From contig NZ_CP017705.1 in assembly GCF_002706795.1 (NCBI RefSeq), positions 762,001 to 826,000 on the forward strand: 64,000 nucleotides of DNA. Reading direction: 5' to 3'. Both the position numbers and the translations under genes were made by a program. Below the pieces are notes generated by a model. That model saw only the letters and a list, made by a program, of their open reading frames with translations. It had not been told where the DNA came from and ran no database searches. Shown in pieces: positions 1 to 8,470 of this stretch (positions within the stretch are counted from its first letter, which is position 1; every line of letters begins with the position of its first letter). The DNA is from Brevibacillus laterosporus DSM 25 (GTDB lineage Bacteria > Bacillota > Bacilli > Brevibacillales > Brevibacillaceae).

Positions 1-157
1 GCCAGGAGTCAATGGTTTGTACCGAGCCCTTTTGCAGACGTTTTACGTCACCATACTCTGTTTTTAGGACAGCTTTCCCTTCCAATGTACCGTAGATTGG
101 ATCACCATTTTCATCGTATACCTGACAATTTTTTAATTTAATATCGCTTTGACGCAT
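1..157 (-). CDS. probable phage tail tube protein (N-terminal part, cut by window edge)
   Basis: Fifty-two N-terminal residues are readable, from an ATG at 157 running off the left edge. The start follows a good ribosome binding site inside the end of the sheath gene (reverse complement of acctccc at 168-174). I do not recognise the residues themselves (MRQSDIKLKNCQVYDENGD...). The call rests on position: in PBSX-type contractile elements the gene directly after the sheath encodes the inner tail tube (XkdM). It lies in the same leftward operon, 2 nt from the sheath stop. It could be another small tail protein. Confidence 0.5.
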   Translation of the reverse strand, partial: MRQSDIKLKNCQVYDENGDPIYGTLEGKAVLKTEYGDVKRLQKGSVQTIDSW

Positions 158-159
158 GC

Positions 160-1497
160 TTACAGCACCTCCCATTCAATATCGAAAAGCTCAATAGCAT
201 CAAGTGGCTTGGCTGCTAGGCGGAAACCACGTTTGTCACCAATTCCATTTTTCTTATCTTCAAAAATCCAGCCCTGTTCAATAGCTCCTTGCGCTTCACG
301 CACTTCAAGGTAGGTTTTAACCGCACCAACAAACGTCGCACCGCCAATATCGTTATTATCCAGTTTACCTTTATACTTTTTGCCTACAGAGGTAATGTCA
401 TTAACAATTTGGTCGAGCGTCATCGAAACGCGAATTTTACCAAAATCCTCACGCTCTACTGCTTTTAATGTCGTTAAGGTATTGACGGCACTTTCAATCA
501 AGTACACGTCACCGTCACGAACTGCAATCAATGTACCAGAGTTAAGTGCATTTTGAATTTCGGTGTGTCCCCAATCTTTTGTCGCTTTTTTCAACGGAAC
601 CAGCTGTGCACTCAGAGAAATGTGGGCAGGTGTAGCGGCAATCATACCAGCTAGCCATGCCGCCCATTCTAGGCTTCCATAGGTCTTGCCGTTCACATGT
701 TGACCTGCAATGGCGCAGTTTACGACACGTCGAGAATTGTTGGCTACAGAACGCTCTACATGCTCGTTCATGTTGCTATCTTTTTCTGGCATACCACCGA
801 TTACTAGCGTGCTACGTTTTTTGCTGAAAAGCTCGCGATCAACCATGAATTGTTTGGCTGCTGCTTGAATTCCAGCGTCAGCTGACGGCAAATACATCGC
901 GTCGAAATCAATACCTGCGATGGAGTTAAATAAAGTGGTAAAGTCATTTGCCGCTAGAGTAGTGATGCCACTTGTTCCACCTGACAGTGACGTCAGCGTT
1001 GTTTCTTCTGCCGCTTTGTCACCCAGCTTTTTCACTTTGATATAAATGGATTGTTCTGCTTTGGTTACTAGCTCGTCCATATTTGCAAAAGAAAACTTCT
1101 CTGTTTTTACCGGACCTTTGACCTGTAATTCCTTTTTCCCTAATTCTGCTGTTGAATCTTTAATCGAGATTTGTAGTTCGTTACCAACTAGGCCTGGATA
1201 ACGTGCTTCGATGGCAAAGGAACCTTCTTGCGAATAGGTAGCCGCGACACCCTTACCGTTCGTCATACGATAGCCAACTACAGTAGCGCCTCCTTCTGCG
1301 GCCAACTCTAAAATTCCAATTTGTCCAAAGGTTTCTGCTACGCGCTCTTCATAGCCCTTCATAGTAATGACTTGATCAGGAGCTCCCCATTCAGCTAGAT
1401 ATGGTACAAGTACCACACCACTTTTAGGTAGAACTCGTTCCTGCGCTTTCGCTTTTAATTCTACGTTTACACCTGGTCGTTCACGTTGGATTGTCAT
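160..1497 (-). CDS. xkdK: contractile tail sheath protein (XkdK family)
   Basis: A 445-residue sheath subunit that would polymerise around the tail tube and contract to drive it through a target envelope. The N-terminus (ERPGVNVEL, residues 6-14) is typical of Gram-positive sheaths, as are PGLVGNELQI near 101-110, the LSGGTSG segment near 171-177 and the conserved C-terminal sheath domain. The length fits the PBSX/skin-element family (about 440-470). It belongs to a leftward operon with the tail terminator upstream and the probable tube downstream. Its ribosome binding site GGAGG lies within the last codons of the preceding small gene, so the two are probably translationally coupled. Confidence 0.93.
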   Translation of the reverse strand: MTIQRERPGVNVELKAKAQERVLPKSGVVLVPYLAEWGAPDQVITMKGYEERVAETFGQIGILELAAEGGATVVGYRMTNGKGVAATYSQEGSFAIEARYPGLVGNELQISIKDSTAELGKKELQVKGPVKTEKFSFANMDELVTKAEQSIYIKVKKLGDKAAEETTLTSLSGGTSGITTLAANDFTTLFNSIAGIDFDAMYLPSADAGIQAAAKQFMVDRELFSKKRSTLVIGGMPEKDSNMNEHVERSVANNSRRVVNCAIAGQHVNGKTYGSLEWAAWLAGMIAATPAHISLSAQLVPLKKATKDWGHTEIQNALNSGTLIAVRDGDVYLIESAVNTLTTLKAVEREDFGKIRVSMTLDQIVNDITSVGKKYKGKLDNNDIGGATFVGAVKTYLEVREAQGAIEQGWIFEDKKNGIGDKRGFRLAAKPLDAIELFDIEWEVL

Positions 1498-1499
1498 AC

Positions 1500-1763
1500 T
1501 TACTTACCTCCTCGAAATGTAGATACGTATTGTCGTACTTGTTCTTCACTTATTACCTGCTGATCCGTACATGCATGTAACGCTCCTGCTACTTCAAACC
1601 TCTCTGCTTGCAACAACGGTGCACTCTCAATCCATTCCTGACGAGTGCGCTTGGCCTCCTGAGTAGTAGTGTTGAGAGGCTGTAGATCTGCTTGCTCGTT
1701 GTTCTTTTTCGGTTGAGCTTTTTTCACTGTTCCTTCATTTGTTTGTCCTGTTGATTTAGCCAT
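1500..1763 (-). CDS. small phage tail-region protein, function unknown
   Basis: An 87-residue protein rich in charged and Gln residues in its first half (MAKSTGQTNEG...). The start at 1763 is chosen because AGGAGG sits 6 nt upstream; an in-frame ATG at 1769 directly abuts the ribosome binding site and is less likely. It overlaps the end of the tail-terminator gene by 8 nt and stops 2 nt before the sheath start, so it belongs to the tail operon. Small proteins occupy this slot (XkdJ position) in PBSX-like loci. I see no recognised domain. Confidence 0.7.
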   Translation of the reverse strand: MAKSTGQTNEGTVKKAQPKKNNEQADLQPLNTTTQEAKRTRQEWIESAPLLQAERFEVAGALHACTDQQVISEEQVRQYVSTFRGGK

Positions 1764-2205
1764 GTCCATCCTCCTTCACATCAAAGATCGTAATTTTATC
1801 TACCTGCTCTCTTCGTACAGGCATGAGGTACTCATAGCGAAACGTAATTTCGGCCCGTTCCTTTTTCTCTGTATTCACAGTGAAAGTGCTCGGGTCAATG
1901 TCAAGCAAGAGCTTGTTTTTGCCACGGTAACTATAACGTTGCTTTCGTAACAAATCTCGAAGGACAGCTATAGAAAGCGGAACATGTTTTTCTTGTTCCA
2001 AGGGATAGTGCAACATAATGGTTGCTTCGCAAATCACTTTGTAGCTGGTCAGGCTATTTCCCTTTTCCGTTATTGTTTGGGTCATGACAAAAGCGGATGG
2101 CAATTGAAACGTCCCCTTCATCCACTCTCCTAATTGGGAGATGATCGGTATATTGGGGTATGCCTCCTCTACCAAATCAACTAGTGTGGACAAATCTCTG
2201 TCCAT
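1756..2205 (-). CDS. phage tail terminator-like protein (XkdI/DUF6838-type)
   Basis: A 149-residue protein with the alpha-beta pattern of tail terminator/completion proteins: an N-terminal helix (VDLVEEAYPNIP), a central strand region, and C-terminal FRYEYLMPVRRE. In PBSX the equivalent gene xkdI precedes the sheath, as here. Tail terminators cap the growing tube and sheath at the head-proximal end. The gene overlaps the next small gene and lies 3 nt after the preceding one. The function call is from family resemblance and order; sequence similarity is recalled, not computed. Confidence 0.65.
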   Translation of the reverse strand: MDRDLSTLVDLVEEAYPNIPIISQLGEWMKGTFQLPSAFVMTQTITEKGNSLTSYKVICEATIMLHYPLEQEKHVPLSIAVLRDLLRKQRYSYRGKNKLLLDIDPSTFTVNTEKKERAEITFRYEYLMPVRREQVDKITIFDVKEDGHG

Positions 2206-2208
2206 CTT

Positions 2209-2433
2209 TCATTGCACCTCCTCGCAAGGTTTTAGCTCATTGCTTTTTGTGGATATGGGAGGTGATCTCCCTTCATACGTCTTTACCTGCTTCCTAGTCT
2301 GATAAGCCTTTTGTTCTGTTGATTGTTGTTCTGTTGATCGCTTCTCTGTTGATAGCTGCTGGTGAGCCGACGGCTTCCTTTTGTTAGCCAATTGTTCTCT
2401 GACTGCTCCTAGTAATCTTGGATGCAGGATCAT
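2209..2433 (-). CDS. small hypothetical protein with internal STEQ repeats
   Basis: A 74-residue basic, hydrophilic protein starting at 2433 behind AAGGAGG (11-nt spacing). Residues 27-41 contain a short tandem repeat (STEK-RSTEQ-QSTEQ), mirrored at DNA level by repeats of gttctgttgat around 2311-2345. It sits in the tail operon between the Xpf-like sigma gene and the tail terminator. In a complete PBSX-type phage this interval would hold terminase, portal, protease and capsid genes. No function is assigned. It may be a scar-derived ORF left by loss of the head module. Confidence 0.5.
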   Translation of the reverse strand: MILHPRLLGAVREQLANKRKPSAHQQLSTEKRSTEQQSTEQKAYQTRKQVKTYEGRSPPISTKSNELKPCEEVQ

Positions 2434-2488
2434 TCTGGTGTGTACCTCCTTGCTGAACCGTTACCGCCTCGCCAAATGGTCCTTACAC

Positions 2489-3103
2489 TTATAGGTGGCT
2501 TCTGCCCCACGCAAACAAACGTTCGTAATGAAGGGTTTTTACACCTCCGCTGATTAAAAAGAAAACAGCCATCGCAAGGATAGCTGTTAGATTCTTGGCA
2601 AACTCAATTTTTTGTTGGGCACGTGACAGCAAGGTGGATACATTTCCTCGAGATAGAAAGAGCATTTCAGCAGCTTTCTCATGAGTAAAGCCACTCCCAT
2701 GCACCATCAGATAGCATTCTCTTTCTTTTTCTGTGACAAATTGAAGATAGAAATCGATTAGGTCTCGTTCGGCATCACTTACACCGACTCGGCATCCGCC
2801 TGTTCCCGGAGTCACATAGCTCTGCATTTTAAAAGGGTCTAATAAAATCTCTCGCTGTTCCTTTGATCGTCTCTCAATGCCACGTTGATTATCTGGCTGT
2901 CTGCCTGTTTCAAGCCATAGAATCGCATACTCCACATCGCGAATGCTTGCAGCTAGACTACTACGTAATGCTTCCTGATCAGTTCCATGTACACAGTCAG
3001 CACTAGCTCGTTGATCCGAATTCGCTACTTGGGCTAACATACTCTTTAGTTGTTTCTTGGTTGCTTTATAGGAAGTAATTAGTTTTTTCATGTTTTTTGT
3101 CAT
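2489..3103 (-). CDS. xpf: phage late-operon sigma factor, Xpf-like
   Basis: About 204 residues from an ATG at 3103 behind AGGGGG. The C-terminal half carries a sigma-70 region 4 helix-turn-helix (VTEKERECYLMVHGSGFTHEK, then AAEMLFLSRGNVSTLLSRAQ), the signature of Xpf, the positive control factor that directs RNA polymerase to the late operon in PBSX. An odd hydrophobic stretch follows (LTAILAMAVFFLISGG), which may be a membrane tail or simply the domain end. Its place between the regulatory genes and the tail operon matches PBSX. An upstream in-frame ATG (3145) has no convincing ribosome binding site. Confidence 0.82.
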   Translation of the reverse strand: MTKNMKKLITSYKATKKQLKSMLAQVANSDQRASADCVHGTDQEALRSSLAASIRDVEYAILWLETGRQPDNQRGIERRSKEQREILLDPFKMQSYVTPGTGGCRVGVSDAERDLIDFYLQFVTEKERECYLMVHGSGFTHEKAAEMLFLSRGNVSTLLSRAQQKIEFAKNLTAILAMAVFFLISGGVKTLHYERLFAWGRSHL

Positions 3104-3221
3104 GCTTTTATCCCCCTTGTGCTTTCGTACTTTTTTCATGTGCATCTATGTATCCATTGCGGTAAGAATTACAATTGCTTCATATACGTTCATTTCGTTA
3201 ATTGCTTGGGCTGTGGTAAAT

Positions 3222-3383
3222 TCACCGTCTGCTTGCCGCTCTATCTTTCAAAAATTGAATGCTTGTGGTATCTCCCATTAAGCGTCTCCATTCATATTCA
3301 GAGATTGCTCTAGGTTTTTTTTGCCTGGTTGATGCTTTACTCACTTGATGTAGACTTCTTTGTTTTGGATTGTGCTTGCTCAT
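3222..3383 (-). CDS. small basic hypothetical protein of the phage early region
   Basis: A 53-residue protein from an ATG at 3383 preceded by AAAAGGAGGG. It is very basic (many K/R/Q, motif SEYEWRRLMG near the middle). It lies leftward between the XtrA-like and Xpf-like genes, in the early operon of the element. I do not recognise a family. A longer in-frame reading upstream lacks a ribosome binding site. Confidence 0.55.
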   Translation of the reverse strand: MSKHNPKQRSLHQVSKASTRQKKPRAISEYEWRRLMGDTTSIQFLKDRAASRR

Positions 3384-3526
3384 GTTTTCCCTCCTTTTCA
3401 ATTGATTGAATGCCGATACAGGTTTAATCGTTTTTTCCCAATCAAAAAAGGACGCCAGAAACTCCCACTCATAGTGGAAATATCTAGCGCCCTCCCGCAT
3501 CTCGGTATCAGGCTAATATGCGGTTG

Positions 3527-3727
3527 TTAAAATAATTCATTTTCTTGAAATGCTATTTTGGCTATCTTTCCTTGACTAGATTTGACGACAGTCTCACCGT
3601 GGTGAACCAGAGGCACTATTTTAATCTTCCCTTGAACAGGATCGATGAGAACCATACTAGCTTCCTCACCGACCGGAATTGTTATCTGTTTCATGTCCAG
3701 TGTTAGTTTCATCTCTGTAGACCGCAT
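3527..3727 (-). CDS. xtrA: XtrA/YqaO-family phage protein
   Basis: About 66 residues, mostly beta-strand (LTLDMKQITIPVGEEAS, then DPVQGKIKIVPLVHHGE). The pattern of an acidic or hydrophobic strand, a DPxxGKxK turn and a C-terminal basic strand resembles XtrA of PBSX and YqaO of the skin element, which sit just before xpf. The start at 3727 gives an 8-9-nt spacing to GGGGG; the ATG six bases upstream is too close. It is the first gene of the leftward early operon and faces the xre repressor across a shared operator region. Confidence 0.62.
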   Translation of the reverse strand: MRSTEMKLTLDMKQITIPVGEEASMVLIDPVQGKIKIVPLVHHGETVVKSSQGKIAKIAFQENELF

Positions 3728-3787
3728 TCTCATCTTCCCCCTCTGGAACCTTCGGAAACAATGGATGATACACGAAAAACTTGAGCA

Positions 3788-3861
3788 TTAATCAACTTTC
3801 ATCTTTATATTAGTTGATTAAAACTCAAAAGTCAACCTAAACTTGCTAATACCTCAACTAA
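3788..3861. promoter_or_regulatory. operator cluster between xre and the leftward early promoter
   Basis: A perfect 10-bp inverted repeat (TTAATCAACT at 3788-3797 and its complement at 3812-3821) is followed by two further half-sites with the TCAAC core at about 3830-3838 (AGTCAACCT) and 3853-3861 (CTCAACTAA). The sites overlap both divergent promoters, the expected arrangement for an Xre-type repressor controlling its own gene and the phage early operon. Binding by the adjacent Xre protein is inferred. Confidence 0.7.
3807..3835 (-). promoter_or_regulatory. leftward early promoter of the phage/tailocin operon
   Basis: Read on the minus strand, TTGACT (3830-3835), a 17-bp spacer and TAATAT (3807-3812) form a near-consensus sigma-A promoter pointing at the XtrA-like gene. 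The -10 box and spacer lie within the inverted-repeat operator, so repressor binding would block it. Confidence 0.75.
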
Positions 3862-3872
3862 ATAGATATAAT
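3843..3872 (+). promoter_or_regulatory. promoter of the xre repressor gene
   Basis: TTGCTA (3843-3848), an 18-bp spacer and a perfect TATAAT (3867-3872) lie about 52 bp upstream of the xre start. A TCAAC half-site falls in the spacer, consistent with autoregulation. Confidence 0.65.
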
Positions 3873-3923
3873 AGGGTTAAACAGGCTAGGTATTGATCAT
3901 AAGGTAGACAAGGCGGTGATAGA

Positions 3924-4280
3924 ATGACTCTTGGAGAACGATTAAAGGAAAAACGAAAAGAATATAAATGGACCCAAAAAGAGATTGCAGACAAACTAGG
4001 CGTCGACAACACCACTGTCTCAAAATGGGAATCAAATACCTATGAGCCGGATGCTACTTCGCTTAAGGAATTAGCTGAAATATATCAAACCTCTACAGAC
4101 TATTTGCTCAACAAACAGTCTAAAGAAGAAAATCATTTCTCCTCAGATGATAGCGAAGAAGCTACAGGACTTGCCTTTATCACAGGTGGCGACTCTTTAA
4201 CAGCAGAAGAGGCGGAGTACTTGAAGGAAAGCTTGGAGCTTTTTCGAAGAATGAAAGAAAAGCGGGCAAAGTCTAGGTGA
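3924..4280 (+). CDS. xre: Xre-type phage repressor
   Basis: A 118-residue regulator: an N-terminal HTH_3 domain (residues 3-62; WTQKEIADKLGVDNTTVSKWE is the helix-turn-helix) and a C-terminal acidic/helical tail ending in EEAEYLKESLELFRRMKEK, typical of Xre of PBSX and similar elements. It is divergent from the leftward early operon and should keep it silent until DNA damage. It starts at an ATG behind GGCGGTGA. A hairpin at about 4350-4389 ends the transcript. Confidence 0.88.
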   Translation: MTLGERLKEKRKEYKWTQKEIADKLGVDNTTVSKWESNTYEPDATSLKELAEIYQTSTDYLLNKQSKEENHFSSDDSEEATGLAFITGGDSLTAEEAEYLKESLELFRRMKEKRAKSR

Positions 4281-4344
4281 TTTGATATACCACCCTAGCA
4301 TGTCATGAGCTCTTTTTCATGAGCTAGTTTATTTCATTCATATA

Positions 4345-4389
4345 TGAAAAGGCATAAGGAATCTTTCATCCCTATGCCTCTTTTATTTT
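4345..4389. terminator. bidirectional terminator between xre and the permease gene
   Basis: GGCATAAGG (4351-4359) pairs with CCCTATGCC (4370-4378). A T-rich tract follows on the plus strand, and T residues also follow on the minus strand. It lies between two convergent genes. The single mismatch becomes a G-U pair on the minus transcript. Confidence 0.75.
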
Positions 4390-4478
4390 TACTTTTACTT
4401 CTATTTTATACCTCTATATTTTTACCTCTATCTGACGTGCCGAATCTATCATCTGGCACAAAAAGTCCCAGATGAATC

Positions 4479-6506
4479 TTAAACTATGCCTCTGTGCAGC
4501 AATTTAAGATACCGCCAGCGAATCAGCCAGAAATACAGAAACTGGGCAGCCACAAAACATCCGAGAACAATCACAGAACTAGTCACCACCGAATATGGAA
4601 GCAATTGCTGTAGGGCAGTAAATGCAACTCCACTGTGTACAATCGCTATTACGATAGGTAGGAAGAACATAATAAGCAACTGTCTTGTCACGGTTTTTCT
4701 TAATTCTTTACCGGTAAGGCCTAGCTTTCCGATTAGCTGATATTGCGCATGCTCCCTGTCCAAATCCGTATATAATCGGAAATATAGAAAGCTAGAAGCA
4801 AATGTGAAGAACACAATGCCAATCATAACGCTGGATATCAGTAATAATCCATTCTCTTGCTTTGCCTCTTTCCACTCCAAGCTTAAGGCAGAAAACTGAT
4901 ACGGTGATTCATAGTTTAGCAACGCTTCACTCAATTGATTTGCTATATCTACAGTGTTTACCCAGTCATCGACCACAAAGACATTGATTCTAATAGGAAG
5001 AGACACGGTTTCTGATTCAGATTCTTGCAAATCTTGGGATGATGCTTGGTCTGAAGTATTTAACTGGCCGCTTTCCTTTTGTGGCTCTAGGGAATCTGTG
5101 TGTGAATCCGCATTAGCTTCAAACCGACCAGCAAGAATTTGTTCGTAGGCCTGATCTGTTACTGCCACATAATAATCATCGTAGAAATTTTGTGGCGTAA
5201 CCATATGATCAACCGCTTTTTTTAATGATAAATCCAGCTTTACATTTCCATTTGTAATCTGGAGCTGTTTCTCAATGCTTTGTTTTGAAAATCCCCGTTC
5301 TTGGGCAAATTTCCCTGGTATCCACAAAAATTCTCCTTCGTTCAAGGTTTCTGTTGGATAACCAAGGGCTTGTGCCAGATGGTTATAATTAGTGATGGAC
5401 ATGACCGAATTATTGTCAGCCCAGAATATTTCACCATAGGCCTGATGATAAGAGAAGCCTGCGTTCGTTAACTCTTTTCCAATCAGAGCAACATGCTCCT
5501 TCTCCTGTGGATTTTTCGAATAAGAAACATAGGTAAACGCATATGGATTTTTTATTTTAGCCAGTTCCTGATTTCCCATAGCTGCGCAAGTTCCAATAGC
5601 TACAAAGGCTACTGCTGAGACTACCGCTACCATAAAAAACATATTGGCATTGTCTCGCATGCGGTATACCAATTCTGACATCGTCAGGATGTTGGTTCTT
5701 TTAAAAAATAGCCTGTCCCGCTTCTGTAAAAACCGAATGATAAATACACTGCACTGAGTAAAAAAGAAGTACGTTCCAATGACAACCAGTACCACCCCGC
5801 CAAATAATAGCGTAAATAGATAAGTCCCCAGCGCGAAATAGAAAACACAAAGATACCCTGTTCCAATCAACACAACAGCAAGAATCGATAACCAAATAGA
5901 AGCCTTAGGCTCCGGCTTCGGTTTCTCACCTGCTTGCATTAGCTCCACCAGCTTATTGACCCTCATGGTTCTGGAGGTGAAGAAAGAAATAGCTAAAAAC
6001 AGCACGAAAAAGGCCAGTAGGGTAATTCCGATTGCTTTATAGGGCAAATAGAATGGTAATCCTTTCGTAATAGCTAGCATATCTGCACTAATCAGTAACA
6101 CAAGCTTGGCAAATACCAGACCAACCAATATTCCTGATACCATAGAAAGAACGCCAATAATCATATTCTCCATAAATACAAGCTTGTTTAATTGCTTGTT
6201 GGTCATTCCATGAATAAGCAAAATGCCAAATTCTTTTTTCCGTGTTTGCAAAAAAGCACTGACAGAATACAAAACAAAGAAGAAAGAGAAGATGAAGATG
6301 AAATAAGGAGGCAATTTCATCGCCATTTTTCCAAGCGAATTCATTGTTACACTCCAGCCTGTTAAATCTCCTTGCAATTCAGGATGAAAAGAGATCAGGG
6401 AATAGGTGAAAAACATCATCACGGAGAAGGCACAGCTTAAAAAATGGGCAGCATAAGCTCGCTTGTTGCGCATTACATTATTACGAGCGTATTGTTGAAA
6501 AGTCAT
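4479..6506 (-). CDS. bceB: BceB-like ABC transporter permease
   Basis: A 675-residue FtsX-type permease of bacitracin/lantibiotic detoxification systems. Start motif MTFQQYARNNVMRNKRAYAAH is the usual cytoplasmic N-terminus. There are ten predicted membrane segments (near 18-40, 58-85, 108-135, 150-178 and more after 200), and a large extracellular domain (about residues 310-530) between TM7 and TM8 that senses the drug. An acidic Ser/Glu-rich insert (ESESETVS) lies within that domain. It overlaps the ATPase gene by 26 nt. With the ATPase and the two-component genes upstream it forms a complete BceRS-BceAB module. Confidence 0.93.
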   Translation of the reverse strand: MTFQQYARNNVMRNKRAYAAHFLSCAFSVMMFFTYSLISFHPELQGDLTGWSVTMNSLGKMAMKLPPYFIFIFSFFFVLYSVSAFLQTRKKEFGILLIHGMTNKQLNKLVFMENMIIGVLSMVSGILVGLVFAKLVLLISADMLAITKGLPFYLPYKAIGITLLAFFVLFLAISFFTSRTMRVNKLVELMQAGEKPKPEPKASIWLSILAVVLIGTGYLCVFYFALGTYLFTLLFGGVVLVVIGTYFFFTQCSVFIIRFLQKRDRLFFKRTNILTMSELVYRMRDNANMFFMVAVVSAVAFVAIGTCAAMGNQELAKIKNPYAFTYVSYSKNPQEKEHVALIGKELTNAGFSYHQAYGEIFWADNNSVMSITNYNHLAQALGYPTETLNEGEFLWIPGKFAQERGFSKQSIEKQLQITNGNVKLDLSLKKAVDHMVTPQNFYDDYYVAVTDQAYEQILAGRFEANADSHTDSLEPQKESGQLNTSDQASSQDLQESESETVSLPIRINVFVVDDWVNTVDIANQLSEALLNYESPYQFSALSLEWKEAKQENGLLLISSVMIGIVFFTFASSFLYFRLYTDLDREHAQYQLIGKLGLTGKELRKTVTRQLLIMFFLPIVIAIVHSGVAFTALQQLLPYSVVTSSVIVLGCFVAAQFLYFWLIRWRYLKLLHRGIV

Positions 6507-7251
6507 GTGCCTCTCCCCCTAATAACGACAATACATTCATGATTTTCTGATAGAATGCCTGACGATTATCACCACGATATACTTCATTAAAGAGCTTTCC
6601 ATCTTTAATAAAAACAACTCGATGGCAATAGCTAGCAGCGAAAGCATCATGTGTCACCAACATCATAGTAGTTTGATCGTACTCGTTGTAGGTTGATAAC
6701 AATTGCATGACATCCCGCGCTGCCTTTGAGTCCAAATTACCTGTTGGTTCATCGGCAAGCAGTAATTTCGGTTGATGAATCATTGCTCTTGCTATCGCTG
6801 TTCGCTGGGCTTGTCCCCCTGAAATCTCATACGTACGTTTATTTAAAATAGGAGTAATGCCTAATTTGTCAGCGATAGCGGTTACTTTATCATTCATTTT
6901 ATCCAAGCTAGTACCATCAAGAGTTAACGGTAATAGAATGTTCTCTTTAACAGTCAACGTATGTAAAAGGTTAAATGATTGAAACACAAACCCCAATTCC
7001 CGTCTTCGAAATAGCGCCAATTGATCTGGCGAAAGGAGATGAGGGTTTTGATTGTTAATAAATACTTCCCCTGATGTGGGCGAATCAATTGTAGAAATCA
7101 TGTTAAGCAAGGTGGTTTTACCACTCCCCGACGGTCCCATGATTCCAACAAACTCTCCTTCTTTAATGGTCAAATCAATATTGGATAATGCTTCATAGGA
7201 AATCTTTCCTTGATAAACTTTGCTAAGTGCACGAGCCTTTACGATATCCAT
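6481..7251 (-). CDS. bceA: BceA-like ABC transporter ATPase
   Basis: A 256-residue ATP-binding subunit. Walker A GPSGSGKTT is at about 39-47, the Q-loop at Q91, an ISGGQ signature at 143-147, Walker B LLLADEP at 163-169 and the switch His in VTHD near 205. It powers the neighbouring permease to free lipid II-cycle intermediates from peptide antibiotics. The start is set at the ATG at 7251 (7 nt from AGGGGAG) rather than the GTG six bases upstream. Membership of the Bce class is shown by the FtsX-type permease and the intramembrane-sensing kinase next door. Confidence 0.93.
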   Translation of the reverse strand: MDIVKARALSKVYQGKISYEALSNIDLTIKEGEFVGIMGPSGSGKTTLLNMISTIDSPTSGEVFINNQNPHLLSPDQLALFRRRELGFVFQSFNLLHTLTVKENILLPLTLDGTSLDKMNDKVTAIADKLGITPILNKRTYEISGGQAQRTAIARAMIHQPKLLLADEPTGNLDSKAARDVMQLLSTYNEYDQTTMMLVTHDAFAASYCHRVVFIKDGKLFNEVYRGDNRQAFYQKIMNVLSLLGGEAHDFSTIRS

Positions 7252-7359
7252 GTGCACACTCCCCTTTCCCTTTCCTTCTGTTATCCAGTGTAATCAACTA
7301 GAGAGAAGGTTCATATAAAACACTCTTTCATTTTGCTTACAAATTTGTAAGATTTCACT

Positions 7360-8469
7360 TCAGCCATACCTATTCAAAGTGCGGCGAGAAGCGTAAGGAA
7401 AAATTATCTGTACAATCGTTCCTTTCCCCGCTTCAGACTGGATTTCGACCGAATGATTCAGTTTTTCCGCCACTTCCTTGACCAAATAAAGGCCCATTCC
7501 TGTGGATTCCTTGAACTCTCTCCCATTTTCTCCGGTAAAAAAGGAGCGAAACACGCGAGGAAGATCAGCAGTCGGAATACCTACTCCTCTATCCTGTACT
7601 TCCAAAACAACAGCCTCACCCTGTGTATAAGCAGAAATCGTCACTTTTTCATGGGTACCCGCTGAATATTTAATAGCATTCGATAACAACTGATCTAGCA
7701 TAAAGACCAACCATTTCGCATCCGTTTCTACTGTTAATGTCGATTCTATTTTTACGTCAGGATAAACATAATTTCGGATGAAAAAGCCCTTATTGTCATG
7801 AACAACCTTATTTACAATCGGCAATAGATGAACATGGTCCACGCTAAAATCCTGTTCAAACGTTTCCAGCCTTGCGATATATAAAGCCATGTCTAAGCCT
7901 TTGCGTAGCTTATCTGTCTCCTCCGCAATGCTTTCAAACCGCTCGTCATCTTCCCTCTGAGTAATTAATTCAATGACGGATAAAGGGGTTTTCATTTGAT
8001 GTACCCACTGATTCATAAAGGTAATATGACCTTGATGCTGACGTTCCCAGCTCTTTATCTGCTCCTGATACCCTCTATATTGGGCATCTAATAAGATTTC
8101 TAAGGCTTCAGGAAGCGGCGAATGGTTGTATTCTGACATGAACTCATGCATTACCTCGAGCGGCTGGGATAGACGTAGATAAAAAGAACGATGGCTCACA
8201 TATCGGTACGTAAGATACATCAGTAAAAGAAAATTCCCTAAAAAAATAGCGTACAAAGCTGTCAGCACATGATTATAGCCATCGAACCAAAAGACAAGCA
8301 AGAGAAGAAGCATTAAGATATAAGAATATAAAATAAGTGGGACATGCTCTCGCAAAAATAACCGTACATGCTGTTTGTGGCAAAACGAATCCGCACGAAA
8401 AAACGTATTCCTATCTGCGCGTTCCTCCGAACTTCCTTCAAAGGGTCTCGTGTTGTGTTCCTTGCTCAT
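7360..8469 (-). CDS. BceS-like intramembrane-sensing histidine kinase
   Basis: A 369-residue kinase. Two N-terminal helices (about 43-62 and 69-90) are separated by only a few extracellular residues, the hallmark of kinases that do not sense ligand themselves but read the BceAB transporter. The phospho-acceptor His is H157 in FMNQWVHQMKTPLS. N-box LLSNAIKYS is at 261-269, G1 DRGVGIP at 293-299 and G2 STGMGLYLV at 322-330. The start at 8469 has AAGGTGA just upstream and lies 1 nt after the response regulator stop. A longer reading into the regulator gene is unlikely. Confidence 0.92.
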   Translation of the reverse strand: MSKEHNTRPFEGSSEERADRNTFFRADSFCHKQHVRLFLREHVPLILYSYILMLLLLLVFWFDGYNHVLTALYAIFLGNFLLLMYLTYRYVSHRSFYLRLSQPLEVMHEFMSEYNHSPLPEALEILLDAQYRGYQEQIKSWERQHQGHITFMNQWVHQMKTPLSVIELITQREDDERFESIAEETDKLRKGLDMALYIARLETFEQDFSVDHVHLLPIVNKVVHDNKGFFIRNYVYPDVKIESTLTVETDAKWLVFMLDQLLSNAIKYSAGTHEKVTISAYTQGEAVVLEVQDRGVGIPTADLPRVFRSFFTGENGREFKESTGMGLYLVKEVAEKLNHSVEIQSEAGKGTIVQIIFPYASRRTLNRYG

Positions 8470-8470
8470 T

